Source of the DNA: Benincasa hispida
Taxonomy: Eukaryota > Streptophyta > Magnoliopsida > Cucurbitales > Cucurbitaceae
NCBI RefSeq assembly: GCF_009727055.1
Contig: NC_052357.1
Span: 13,468,875-13,532,874, forward strand
Direction: 5' to 3'
DNA: 64,000 bases
The position numbers and the translations under genes were made by a program. Shown here in pieces: positions 1 through 11,185 of this stretch (within the stretch, counting starts at the first letter, position 1; each line of letters begins with the position of its first letter). The notes below the pieces were generated by a model. The model saw nothing but the letters and a program-made list of their open reading frames with translations, did not search any database and was not told the DNA's origin.

Positions 1-686
1 CCAAATCGATCAAGAACTTTCTTAGCCATACTGCTTCTTTTGTTGCACAGGCAATTACATACTCCGCTTCCATGGTGAAGTCAACAATACAACCTTGCTT
101 TATACTCCTTCATACTATAACTCCTCTATTTAGAGTGAATACTGATTCTAAGATAGATTTCTAGAATCCACATCAGTTTGAAAATCAGAATCAATGTATC
201 CTATAAGGATCAGATCCTATACACGAGCATATAGTCCCTCGTTCTCCGAAGATACTTGAGGATGTTCTTAATGGCAATCCAACGATCATACTCGGGACTG
301 GACTAAAATTTGTTGACTATTCCAACTGCATAACATATGTTTGGATGTGTACACAACATGACACACATCAAACTCCCAACTGCTGATGCATAAAGAATTT
401 GTTTCATAACTTCAACCTCTTGAGGTGTCTTAGGTCATTGTTCCATAGACAAAATGAATTCCAATATGCCTGAAAGGTAACAAATCTATCTTAGAATTTT
501 GTATTTTGTATCTAGACAACAACTTGTCTAGTGTAAGATACCGAGATAATGCTAGCGCTCTGTTCTTGTGATTTCGAACTATTTGGATTCCAATAACATA
601 ATGTACATCTCCCAAACCCATCATTTGGTTGCGATGCTAATCATCCCTTAACGTCAACAACAAATCCTACCTCATTCCCAATAGAA
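1..686 (-). pseudogene. Ty1/copia RT and RNase H relic
   Basis: Read on the minus strand, this carries the C-terminal part of a copia reverse transcriptase and the start of RNase H. The best open piece (430-624) contains a GLGDVHYVIGIQIVRNHKN-type block, which is the conserved region just after the YVDD catalytic segment in plant copia RT. Farther left, the counterpart of the STMEAEY RNase H block can be read at about 40-80. Several frameshifts break it. The same protein blocks recur intact or nearly so at 41872-42054 and 50494-50799, which is how I recognise the family. It is a dead fragment continuing off the left edge of the window. Confidence 0.85.
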
Positions 687-734
687 TATGTTTATTGCCT
701 ATAAATTACGAGTTTTAGGACATACAACTCAACA
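687..734 (-). repeat. Tip of a copia LTR (minus)
   Basis: The reverse complement starts TGTTGAGTTGTATGTCC and continues with sequence close to the first bases of the copia LTR at 41344 (TGTTGGATTGTATGTCC). Only about 48 bp remain, joined directly to RT sequence at about 686. Everything that should lie between LTR and RT has been deleted. Confidence 0.6.
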
Positions 735-1735
735 TATTTTGAATTTTAAAGAGTGAGAGCATATAAAACAAATAAGATATTAAATGTCTATCTGATGACA
801 ATATTTGAAATAAACAAGTCTTGAGGGATTTTTTTTTCTACTTTTTAAAACAGCCATTTTCAGATTTTATTTTTACATCACAGTTTAAATATCATTTGGG
901 TTAGTTCTATTATTGTCAATTTCCTATTATCTACTATGTTATTTAAATAAATCTTAAATTTAATCATTCTGAAATATTTTTTTTTTGGTTGAAAAGGATC
1001 ACATATATATTTTAATATATTTTCAACATTGATAAAAAAGATGCTTAAGAGAAACTAATTTCTTTTTTTTAAAAAAAAAAATCAAATTAATAGCAAAAGA
1101 CTATTTTTAAAATTTATTAAAACATATGGATTAAAATTAAATATTTAAAATTATACGAACTGAAATGAAGTGAAATAATACGAAATTCAAAATGATATTT
1201 TAATCAACAATTTTGAAAGTTCTTGAAAGGGGGAGAAAATCTTTGTAAGTCATTAAAAAACAGAGGCACAATGTAACTTGGGTACAATACTCGCAGTACC
1301 CAATAACAATTTGTCATAAAACATTTTTTTTTTTTTTTTTAACTTTTTAGTTTATAAGAAAGAGAGAAACATAAAATTAATTAGATGCAACCTAGATTAT
1401 ACTATTCTTTAATAAATTTTTTATTTTTAAAAATTAAGTTCATAAACACCACTTACATCATGAATATATATGGGTTTTGTAATTCACTTTCTACGCATGT
1501 TTTCAAAAATCAAGTTAAATTTTAAGAAGTAAAATTTGATTAAGAAGGTGAAAACCAGGAAATAAGCATAAATTTTAACAATAAGAACTGTTTAGGGAAC
1601 TGGGTTAGAGATATGATATATAGAGTTCATATATAGTGAATATGTCTATGTTTGGAGTGCAAATTATCTAGTCTGAGTTTATATGTCTATGTTTGTGGTG
1701 CAAAATTGAGTTCATATGTATGTGATATCTGGTGC
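735..1735. other. AT-rich non-coding DNA
   Basis: Long A and T runs (for example around 1065-1085 and 1325-1340) with no open frame of interest. I see no terminal repeats or recognisable element here. Confidence 0.6.
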
Positions 1736-1830
1736 CATTTTTGTAGCTCTAAATAATCTACTTTTATAATGACTATTTTTGTTTTGAAACTTTTTTATTC
1801 AATAATTTTACCCATATTTGTGTTGAATGA
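1736..1830. repeat. Duplicated block, copy 1 (95 bp)
   Basis: The 95 bp beginning CATTTTTGTAGCTCTAAATA recurs without a difference at 2334-2428. The second copy begins immediately after the single N of the window. Confidence 0.85.
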
Positions 1831-1884
1831 AATATGGATTGCAAATTATGTTCTTCTAATTTTTAAAGTTTTTTTCTTGTCTTC

Positions 1885-1888
<4 letters not shown>

Positions 1889-1916
<28 letters not shown>

Positions 1917-1917
1917 G
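1889..1917. repeat. Poly-T tract
   Basis: An almost uninterrupted run of about 28 T followed by GTTGTTGTTG. It is a simple repeat and a likely place for polymerase or assembly error. Confidence 0.8.
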
Positions 1918-2045
1918 TTGTTGTTGTTTGGTAATGAACAATAATTAATTCACTACATTTCTTACAGGAATATAATTAAATAAAATGGAAAACCAAAGAG
2001 AAATCAGAACTTTTGATTCCTAATACTTTTCCATGAATTTCATCA

Positions 2046-2259
2046 TCATCTTCTTTTTCTTCTTCTTCCTATTGTTATTTTGTATTTTTGCTTTGTCATG
2101 AATTTCTTTAATTGAATCTCCTTTATCATCTTAGCAGCCAATGGAATGTCACCACATTTCTTCAACAACTTCACTTTTAACTCTTCCAAATTTTGAGGAT
2201 CATTACCGAACAAATCTTTATTTTTCACTAATTCTTGTAAGAAAATTTTCTAGAAAAAA
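2046..2259 (-). pseudogene. NBS-LRR resistance-gene relic (NB-ARC, GLPL motif)
   Basis: The minus-strand frame reads a short peptide in which LFGNDPQNLEELK is followed by KLLKKCGDIPLAAKMI. The order acidic/leucine-rich stretch, K-K-C-G, then G-x-P-L-A-A-K is the GLPL region of the NB-ARC domain of plant NBS-LRR immune receptors (consensus KKCGGLPLA). The N-terminal side (NFLQELVKNKDLF) fits the region just before it. No P-loop, kinase-2, MHD or LRR can be read nearby, and the frame ends in a basic stretch after about 60 codons. I take this as a short pseudogene fragment. The assignment rests on one motif and its surroundings, so an unrelated protein is possible. Confidence 0.5.
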
Positions 2260-2332
2260 TATCATTTTATGGTTTTTTTTTTTTTTTTTTGTTATGTGTT
2301 ACATACATACTTTTCCAAATATTATTAATATT
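2209..2332. repeat. Second duplicated block, copy 1
   Basis: Matches 2432-2548. The right 45-50 bp (GTTATGTGTTACATACATAC onwards) are identical, while the left part (the NBS-like coding side) has diverged. It ends directly at the N at 2333. Confidence 0.75.
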
Positions 2333-2333
2333 N
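2333..2333. other. Ambiguous base (N)
   Basis: The only N in the window. It lies exactly at the joint between the two duplicated blocks, so it may mark an assembly join. Confidence 0.95.
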
Positions 2334-2428
2334 CATTTTTGTAGCTCTAAATAATCTACTTTTATAATGACTATTTTTGTTTTGAAACTTTTTTATTCAA
2401 TAATTTTACCCATATTTGTGTTGAATGA
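2334..2428. repeat. Duplicated block, copy 2 (95 bp)
   Basis: Identical to 1736-1830. Here it runs straight into the second block, so this copy lacks the roughly 370 bp that separate the blocks in the first copy. Confidence 0.85.
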
Positions 2429-2431
2429 CAT

Positions 2432-2548
2432 AACAAATCTTCATTTTTCACTATTTTTTGTTAGAAAATGTTCCAAAGAGAAATACTTCATTTTTTTTTT
2501 TTTTTTGTTATGTGTTACATACATACTTTTCCAAATATTATTAATATT
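2432..2548. repeat. Second duplicated block, copy 2
   Basis: A second version of 2209-2332. Its minus strand still reads a weak, stop-containing echo (QKIVKNEDLL) of the NBS-like peptide QELVKNKDLF. This suggests an old true duplication for this block. Confidence 0.65.
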
Positions 2549-2689
2549 CATTGATATGTGAATTTAATTAAATAAAAAAGAAATTTTACAAATTTTTATA
2601 TATAAATATTGTACTTAGTGTAGACAAAATAGTATTATTTATATAATCAAGATAGTATGATTTATATAATCAACAACCCTACAACATAT

Positions 2690-3320
2690 TTTCACAGTCA
2701 TCGGTCTTATAGTAGTCGAAAGTGGTTGTTGAAGTTGATTATCAAAGATGATTTTTGCTAGAGTCTGTAGTTCGAGGTGGTTGCCGGAGCCTGAAGTTGT
2801 TCGCATGAAGGTGGTATTGGAGTTGATAGTTGGAGTTTGTCGTCGAAGATGGTTTTTAGAGCTCGAAGTTGGTCAAGCGAAGGTGGTCGTCGAAGTTGAT
2901 CATCGAAAATGATTTTTGCTGGAATTTGTAGTCATATATGGTTGTCGAAGCTCAAAGTTGGTCGCATGAAGGTACTATTAAAATTTGTTATTAGAGTTTT
3001 GTCATCGGAGGTTATTGTCGAAGCCCGGAGTTGATCGTTGGAGTTGCTCGCTCGAAGGTGGTAAAGGTGATTTCCATCGAAGTTTGTAGTCAGAAGTGAT
3101 TGTCGAAGTTGTTCATCAAAATTTTGTCGGATGTGGTTGTCGGAACCCAAAATTAGTCGTCGGAGTTGGTCATGCGAAGGTAGTCATCAGAGTTGGATCA
3201 CCGGAGTTTTCATCGGAGGTTGTTGCTGGAGTCTGAAATCGGTCGTTGGAGTTGTCATCAAAGATAGTTGTCAGAGCCTAGAGTTGGTTCTCAGAGTGTG
3301 GCAGCGATAGTTACCAATAA
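2690..3320. repeat. Degenerate minisatellite
   Basis: The phrase family GTTGTCGGAGCCCRAAGTTGGTCG / GTCGAAGTTGATCATCGAAG / TCGCATGAAGGTGGT recurs many times with changes, giving units of roughly 25-50 bp in a GC-richer island (CG, GGTCGTCG motifs) inside AT-rich DNA. Short open frames in it, such as 2932-3150 minus, are by-products of the repeat and not a gene. Confidence 0.75.
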
Positions 3321-3349
3321 TAGTCAATAGGTGTAGCCATTGAATATAT

Positions 3350-3490
3350 TGGAAGAATGGAGAGTTGGGGTGAGTTGGTAAATATACCAACTCAACTCCA
3401 CCAACATTTAAAATTAGTGGGTGAAATATTGAGTTAGTATATTATACCAACTCAACTCATATTAAGGAGTCAAATACTCTCTGTTGTGTT
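3350..3490. repeat. MITE-like sequence with GAGTTGGT / ACCAACTCAACTC inverted motifs
   Basis: GAGTTGGGGTGAGTTGGT is followed by ACCAACTCAACTCCACC, and the same ACCAACTCAACTC motif appears again about 70 bp later. The inverted and repeated arrangement looks like a small non-autonomous DNA element, but I cannot fix its ends or a target-site duplication. Confidence 0.4.
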
Positions 3491-6400
3491 AAACATCTCT
3501 AAGAGTGTTATCAGACGGAGAATTTAGAATTTTGTTTTTTTACCCATTTTTGATGCCCCATTGATTCACTGCCAAAGTTTTAGATCTAAAAAAAATATGG
3601 GGAAAAAACAAAAATAAATGTGTAGAAAATTTTTTAAACCCTTTTTTTGGGGAGGGTTGTATGAAGAAAAAAAAAAAAAAAAAACCTCCAAATCAAACAT
3701 AATTTCTGAGGACAGTGACTTCTTATCTCCCACTACACCACAGTTTCATTTTCACATACCCAAAGGATATAGGATACCTTATAGTTTTGTGGCACAAAAT
3801 GGATCTAAAATCTTTACCAATAGTCCCACATATTATTGCATAACTTTCTTTTTAATAACATTTTTTTTTTTTTTGGAATTCAGTTATATATGGAGAGCTC
3901 ATCTTGACGAAACCGAAAACAAATCTATGTAGATTTATACTCGCTATCGTAAGAATGTAAAAGGACTTATTTTCTATTGGAGATTATTTGAGCTCTAGAA
4001 GTCTATAAATTGATATTCATAATGAAACTAAAAGAAATTAGTTTAGTGTACTTATCATATGTGATATATTAGTTTAAAAGGTTTTGTTTTAATAAACCGT
4101 TCATATATCAATTATATGAAAATCAGCATCTTAAATTTTTTTAAAAAAATTAAATAACATAGTAAGAAATATTATTGATCAAATTTAAATTAAATTTTAG
4201 AGGAAAAAAAGTGAAACGTTTTAAAATATAAAGATCAATATCATAAAAACACAATCAGGAATTGGATAAAAAGAATCAACCTTCATCAATAATAAAAAAA
4301 AAAAAAAAAATGGTGGTACCATGATTGAGATTAGTTGGTGAAATGATTTGGAAATGATATTAATGGGGGGAACAAAAAAATGATATTCAAGGTGAGATTG
4401 ATTAAAGCTAATCATTGAATTTGGAAAGTTTCTAAATTAACTACAAATAATTCAATTTGTCACTTGTACCAATGTACATAAAGTTTAATTAATGAGCATT
4501 CTCAAAATAATAGTTGCAAAAAGTTAAAGAATAGATGGTCCAAATTACTTATGTGTAGTATATTCTTCTCATCACATACTTGCATATCTAAAATTTATTA
4601 TTATTATTATTTTTTTGTTTTCTTGTCCAATACAATATTTTAAATAGAAAAATTTAAATATTATCGATGACATATATTTTAATCATTTGAACTATGTTTA
4701 TGTTGACATCTAAAAATTGTTTTTAAAATTTTTATTTTAGATTTTTTTAAAGTGAGATTGAGCATAGTGCAAAACTGGAATAAAGTTCGAACTCTTTACA
4801 ATAAGGTTAGAAGTTCAAATCTTTCAAAAAAAAAATTAAAAATTTAAAAATTTCTCACTCATGATATTATTAAACTGAGAAAAAATAACAAAAAAAGTAA
4901 TATGGACTAAAAGTTTAGGACTAAATTTAAATTCAACGTTGAATTAAAAGAAAAAGAAGCATTAATTAAACTATACTTACAACTTTCTCCAAGGAAAATA
5001 TTAGTACTTCTTTTAATTTTTCAGGTTTTTTTAAGTAGAGCAACTACATGGATTGGTATCGAACTTTTAATTTCTAGGGAGAAGGTCAATTATTTTTTTT
5101 TAAAAAAATTTAATTTTAATTTTAGATAGGAGAACTTTCTCTTTATTTTCATTTTGTTTATTCTCTAAATAAACTTTTTGAATTACATCGCTCTTGATAA
5201 TCAAACTATAATTTAAATGAAAAAAAAAAATCAAAACTCTCTAATATCAAGGTAATTATTTGAAATGCAAACAAACTCTCACATTAACTAGATAATAGAA
5301 AGAACATAGGTATGCGAGCAATAACAACTCCTGGAATATTTTGAATAAATTTTGAAAGGAATTTTATTTATGGGCATTTTTGGTAAAAACGTTTAAGTTC
5401 TATTTCTCAATTTTATTTAGCTAATACTTGAATTTAAATTTGATTTTGATTTTGTATTTCATTTTTCCTTGTATTGGTGTCTTGTTGCTATGTTCTAGTT
5501 TTGACATTTTTTCTAATTAAAATTCTGTAACTTCAATTGGAATGGTTGTGGTTTAATTGAATTTAATATTTCTTGTTGATCAATTCCAATTTCTATATAT
5601 ATGTGACATTGGAGCATTGCAAAATAATAAGATTGGTGCAGCACAATTTTTTTTTATTTCACTGTCAATTATTTTAAATTTATAATATTTAGTCTGTGTT
5701 TTTTTTACGTGAAATTGTAAAAGTGTGAATCGTTTTATATTTGTAAAAAATATTTTTAAATATTAGGAGAAGATATATCCATCATTAAAAGAAGTTCAAA
5801 CAGTAGTTCACAACACAAGGGAAACTTGTATTTGAAAAGATTCGACCTACCAAAGAGTTGAACAACCATTGTGGCATGATTTAAGAAGGGAGTTCTTTTA
5901 TGCCTAAGTCAATGTTGATTGTAAATTGTACTAACCTTCAATCGATTAATCTTATTCTCTGAACATGATCTCGTGGAGTAGGTTGGAAAATCAATCCACG
6001 TTAAAAACATCTTGAGTTGTGCGTTCTCTTTTCAATTGTTCTAAAATTTTAATTTACTGTTACATTTGATTAACATTCTAAATATTCAATAATTAAGTTT
6101 ACAAAACTTAATTTAACATTTTAGCACCTAATTAAATCATTTCAAATCAAAAGCAAATTTATGTGGACTAATACCTAGAGTAGACAATATCATATCATCG
6201 TGGAAATATTTAGGATATTGTTGTCCTCTTATAAGTGGTATATATCATAATGAAGTTCCCGACTAGTTGTGTGAGCAGAATCCTCAAGCATTGAATAAAG
6301 AATTTTATGAGCTTGAAAAAGGGAAAGCTTAGTAATAATTTGTTCGAGTGGAATAATTATTAAGAATGACAAAGTCAGTCCCAAATTGGCTTAATAAAAA

Positions 6401-6980
6401 AACAAAATTGTGGTATATAAATGAGATACAAAACCTCTATTGGAATGTAGTCTTTTGAGTGAAACTAAAAGTAAAATTGTCGTACATACTTATGATCGAC
6501 GTGGACAATACATACAACGGTGGAGATTAATATGTCGAAAGTTCATATCATATCAAACCATGTTAAATAATTTTGGTTAAACTATAGATTTAATATTTTA
6601 AGTTCAAAATGATATATATTGAATATTTTTCAAAGTTTTAGACCAAACATTTAATTAAAAAAAAAAACTAAAAACAAAGTAAAATGGAGAAGAAAATGAG
6701 ATGAATGGCTCACCCCTATCTCTAAAAGGGGCTTAAAAAAGTGGAAGGAAGGATAGGGATGGTGAAGATGGCCCATGGGCCATAGATTTTTCCAATGTAC
6801 AAAACAATGCATTGAAATTGTATAGTTACCCAATACCAACTTGACCTGTTTAGAAAGCTCCATCTCTATTTCTTTTCCACACCAATAAGTTCTTTCAATA
6901 TTATATTCCAAACTATTTTGTGTTTGTTTCACTAACTAATAAATAATATATAAATAAAATCAACCATTCTTTTTTAAGAT
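3491..6980. other. AT-rich intergenic DNA
   Basis: Poly-A and poly-T runs and short spurious frames only. I looked for gene blocks, tRNA-like folds and terminal repeats and found none that I can support. The frame at 6651-6932 (minus) shows no recognised motif. Confidence 0.55.
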
Positions 6981-6984
6981 GATT

Positions 6985-7720
6985 CAAATAGTGAAGTCTT
7001 CACAGATAGCAAAAATATCAAAATATTTACAGAAATAACAAAAAAAATAAAAATATATTGATAACTTTCTATCAGTTTCTATCAAAGAAAATTAAAATTT
7101 TGTTATTTTGTGTAAATAATTTTTCTTATTTTTCTATTTTTAAAAATTACCCATTCAAGTATATATATATAACTTTTCTTTCTTTAAAAATTTAGTGTTT
7201 TAACTAGTTAAAGCTATATTCGTAATAATAAAATGAATGAATATTTTGTTGACAAATTTAAGGAAGTGGATTTCTTTATTTTCTTAACCTTTTTTGGGCT
7301 TGGTATAAATTTAACAAATAATTGAAATTCCTCTAATACCAATCTAGATTTTCTTTTTCTTTTTCTTTTTCTAAAAAAAAAAAAAATAAGATTATAAATA
7401 TTACTTCCTATTATTTAAAATTTTAAAAGGTAAAGAAGTAATAGTTTCTAAAACTTATTTTGTTTCAAAATTGGTTAAGAATATTTAGAAACGAAATAAA
7501 AACAACAACAACCCACCTAATGTGTTTAGGGGGAAAAACGAACCACATGCTATAAATAAATAAAAAAAATATATAAGTTTTATATTGGACTGTTTTTAAA
7601 TATAATAAAATGAATCAAAATAATTATATAATATAGTAAAATTTCTATCGAATAGACAGTGATATTTTGCTATATTTGTAAATATTTTTAACAATTTTGT
7701 CATTTAAAATAATTTCCCTT
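6985..7720. repeat. MITE-like block with CTATCAGTTTCTATCA and ATATTTTGCTATATTTGTAAATA motifs
   Basis: The left part (AGATAGCAAAAATATCAAAATATTTAC, then CTTTCTATCAGTTTCTATCA) and the right part (TTTCTATCGAATAGACAGTG, then TTTTGCTATATTTGTAAATA) are related as inverted motifs. They resemble small repeats often scattered in plant introns and intergenic DNA. The boundaries are uncertain, and two separate copies are equally possible. Confidence 0.4.
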
Positions 7721-9060
7721 TTATATTTAGATATATCTTATTACTTGCTTTCAATGACTTAGAATCACTCATGGTTATTGATGATGGCGTGTTTGGATTG
7801 ACTAGAGAAGAAAATATTTTTTAAAAAGACCATTTTATTAATTTTTTTTTAATAAAAACTATTTAAAATGAATTTTGAAAGGGTTTCAAAAACTATTTTG
7901 AGTTGTTACCAAATACTTCAATTTTTTTAAATGGTTTATTTTAAAAATTAAAAACTTGAAAAGTTAATCCAAACACACCTTAGGTTATATATCGATTAAG
8001 CGTAACTTAACGTAGAGGTCGGAAGTGTTGGGAATGACCACAACTACCAATGCCCATGGGCCTAATAGCATGTTCCCACTTGAGAGAGTTTATTGTCCTG
8101 CATTGGAAGATTAAGGAGTGGAAAGATAGTATAAATATGAGAGCTCTCCGGAGGACTTTTTAAAGTGCTTGGAGTGGTAGTTAAGTCTTTTTCCCTACAA
8201 GCGTTGTTGCCTCCCTTTGAGTGTACGTTTAAAGGTGGAACAACTCGCACCGAGGTCGTGCCGATTTAGGGGGTTGAAGGGGTCACCCAACGAGATCTTA
8301 GTTTTTGAAAATTAAGTAATTTTGCTTTTACCTTCATATTCATATTTTTTAAAACCAAACCAATTTTTGAAAACTTGTTTTTGTTTAGTTGCTAAGAATT
8401 CAAATATTTATTCAAGGAAAATGAGAACTATTGTAAGGAATTGGAAGAAAATAAGTATACATTTCAAAAACTAAAAGAAAAAATATGGTTACCAAATGGA
8501 GCTTTGATTTTGATTTTTTATTTTTGAAAATTATGTCTATTTTCTCTTTATTTCTTAGAATGTTATACATATTTATGAAATAAGTGAGTTGAATTCTTAA
8601 TTAAACTAAAAAATTAATAAAAAAATCACTTTTTTAGTGATGAAAATAAATTTAGAGATAAATGATAAGTTTAATTTTCAAAAATTAAAAACTAAAAATC
8701 AAATGGTTAAAAGTGGCTAACAAAGCCTAAAATATTTTTCCAACTTTTATGGAGAAAATTGTTATTTCAGGTCCAAGTACGACCGGACACAGTTCGAGAG
8801 AGCCCAAATCATTTTATGAATTATTATGGGCCTATGGCCCATTTTTACCGAAAGGCAGAATATAATTGAAATGTTGATTTTTTCCCCTTTTATATACAGA
8901 ATTATTGAATGATATTTGTTAATTAAAGAAAAATTGCAGCATATTTCTAAATCGAAATATTTTTAAAAATGTCTCATTTTAGTTTTTAATGAAAAATATC
9001 TATAATTAGAAGGGGCCGTAATTCATTTATTTTGATTTCCATTTTTACCTTCTTTATAGG
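7721..9060. other. Intergenic DNA with an unassigned GC-richer island
   Basis: Mostly AT-rich. Within it, 8020-8300 is more GC-balanced and contains a TATAAATA (about 8131), a GGGAATGACC block and a GTGCCGATTTAGG block. It could be the relic of a short LTR or a promoter, but it has no partner copy in the window and no gene follows. Confidence 0.4.
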
Positions 9061-9067
9061 TGGTATT

Positions 9068-9110
9068 TCAAAAATAATAATAATAATAATAATAATAATA
9101 ATTATTATTA
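9068..9110. repeat. AAT/ATT microsatellite
   Basis: A run of AAT units turning into ATT units, directly visible. It makes a small AT-only inverted repeat. Confidence 0.9.
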
Positions 9111-9644
9111 TTTGATTGTTTTATTTAGATTTTAATGTGGTTATGTCATCTTTAGCCGTTTTGAAATTTCGAAAAATAAAATATTTTTAATCGATTAACA
9201 TAAATTTATTATTTACAAATTTTATTGGTTTTTTTTTTTTTTGATATGGTTGGAAATGACTAACATAACAAAAGAAAAGAAAATGAAAAAAAAAGGTTTT
9301 ATTACTGTTTGAAATTAATTCTAAGAATGAGTTATTTGTTATTAATTCCAAGAATTAATCTCAATTAATTCTAAAACAGTTTTGAAGCTAATTTCAAAAT
9401 GTTTTGTTTTTAAACGGATCTTATCTTCCCTTTAAAACTTTAGATCGGGTGCCAGAAGAGGAAGACAGACATGAACCAATGGCGAATCTGGTCTGTAGAG
9501 GCGGTGGAAAACGACAAATCTGGGCCACAACTTGGTACCAGTGATGAAGAACGAGAAAATCTAACAATTTACAATAAGTATATGGTTTCTTGATTTACAA
9601 CGGCTACATGGTGTATGTGTGTGTTACACATTGTCGAAAGTATA
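9111..9644. other. AT-rich DNA next to a copia relic
   Basis: No coding or repeat structure that I can name. A short GC-richer stretch at 9440-9560 is unassigned. Confidence 0.5.
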
Positions 9645-11169
9645 CATCTTGAATAATTTTCCATCAAAAATGTTTCTGAAACACTTTTTGAGTTGTGGAA
9701 AGGTCTAAAGGTAGTTTACAATATTTCAGGATTTGGAGATATCCAACACACGTGCTATTGAAGAACCCAAAGAAACTAGAACCTCGTTCAAGGGTATGAC
9801 TATTTATAAGCTATCCTAAAAAGACCAGAGATGATCTCTTTTATGATCCTATGGATAACAAGGTTTTTATATCGACAAATACCACATTCTTAGAAGAAGA
9901 TCATATGAGAGATTAAAAACCTAGTAAATTATTTTTTAGTCAAATTTTCTAGAAAAAAAATAGTACATCAACAAAAGTTGTTGAAAATGCTAGTACATCA
10001 ACAAGCATTGTTGACGTCCCAAGCATATCTAGTTAAAATCCTTCTCAAGAGTTAAGAGAGCCTCATCATAGTAGGAGGGTTATATCCCGTCCTACACGAT
10101 ATATGAGTTTAACATAAGCCCAAGTCATCATATCTGATGATGACATTAAAGATCCATTGTTCTTTAAATTGGCAATGAATGATATTGACAAAGATGAATA
10201 GGTCAAAGTCATGAATCTTGAAGTGGAGTCTATGTACTCCAATTTAGTTTAGAATCTTGTAGACCAATCAGATGGGGTAAAATTTATAGGTTGCAAGTGG
10301 ATCTACAAGAGGAGAAGAGGCATAGATGGAAAAGTACAAACCTTTAAGGCTAGGTTGGTGGAAAAGGGTTACATCTAAGGTGAAGGGGTTTACTATGAAG
10401 AAACCTTCTCTCCTGATGTCATGTTAAAGTCTATCCAAATTCTCTTGTCCATTGCCACTTATTATGACTATGAAATATGGAAAATGGATGTAAAGACTAC
10501 CTTTCTAAATGGAAATCTTGATGGGATCATCTATATGAATCAATAAGAGGGATTGATAAAACAAGATCAGGAGCAAAAGGTTTGCAAGTTGAAACGGTCC
10601 ATCTATGGATTAAGCAAGATTGTAAAAATAAAGATTTTAACCAAAGCAGGCATCAAGATCTTGGAATATAAGGTTTGACACTACAGTCAAATCTTATAGT
10701 TTTAATTAAAATGCTAGAACCTTGTGTTTACAAAAAGAAATCCACAGAGGAACTGTTGCTTTTCTTGTGTTATACGTAGATGACATTTTGCTCATTGGGA
10801 ATGATGTAGGATTTCTTACTAACATTCAGAACTGGTAATATGCACAATTCCAAATGAAAGATTTGGAAGAAGTACAATATGTTCTTGGACTTCAAATTGT
10901 TTGAAATCGCATGAATAAAATGCTAGCCTTGTCTCAAGCATCTTATATTGACAAAATGCTTGTCAAGTACTCGATGCAAAATTCCAAGAAAGGAAACTTA
11001 CTTTTCAGGCACTGAATTACATTGTCTAAGGAATAGTATCCTAAGACTCCTTAAGAGATGAGAAAATGAGACGAATTCCTTATACATCAGCAGTGGGTAG
11101 CCTCATGTACGCCATGCTATGTTTAAGGCTTGACATTTACTATGTAGTTGGGATTGTTAGTATCAATCT
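9645..11169 (+). pseudogene. Ty1/copia integrase C-terminus and reverse transcriptase relic
   Basis: Plus-strand fragments of a copia polyprotein in order. There is an integrase C-terminal tail (SETLFELWKG, then NPKKLEPRS and EEDHMRD-like blocks at about 9664-9920), the linker, and the RVT_2 start (KWIYKRRRGIDGKVQTFKARLV, about 10300). The catalytic LVLYVDDILLIGNDVGFL is at about 10764-10810 (YVDD codons 10773-10784), followed by LGLQIV and the RRIPYTSAVGSLMYAMLC block near 11070. Multiple in-frame stops and frameshifts disable it. RNase H is missing: the sequence runs from RT straight into the first base of a copia LTR at 11170. Confidence 0.85.
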
Positions 11170-11180
11170 TGTTGGGGTTA

Positions 11181-11185
11181 ATGCC
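11181..11185. repeat. Target-site duplication ATGCC, left
   Basis: ATGCC directly before TGATAACTGG and again at 22163-22167 directly after CGCATCA. The copia LTR reads continuously (GGGTTAATGCCCTAAACTC) if the insert is removed. This fixes both ends of the gypsy element. Confidence 0.95.

Noticed and set aside
3618..3932. 104-codon frame with a poly-Lys and a hydrophobic stretch
   Set aside because: The stretches are translations of poly-A and poly-T runs. No family resemblance.
6651..6932. 93-codon minus frame in intergenic DNA
   Set aside because: No domain, no splice context, and a low-complexity tail coded by poly-A. No support as a gene.
8020..8300. Possible Cassandra-type small element with a 5S rRNA promoter
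   Set aside because: I could not find the 5S internal control region or paired LTRs. Only a TATA-like box and GC-richer DNA are seen.
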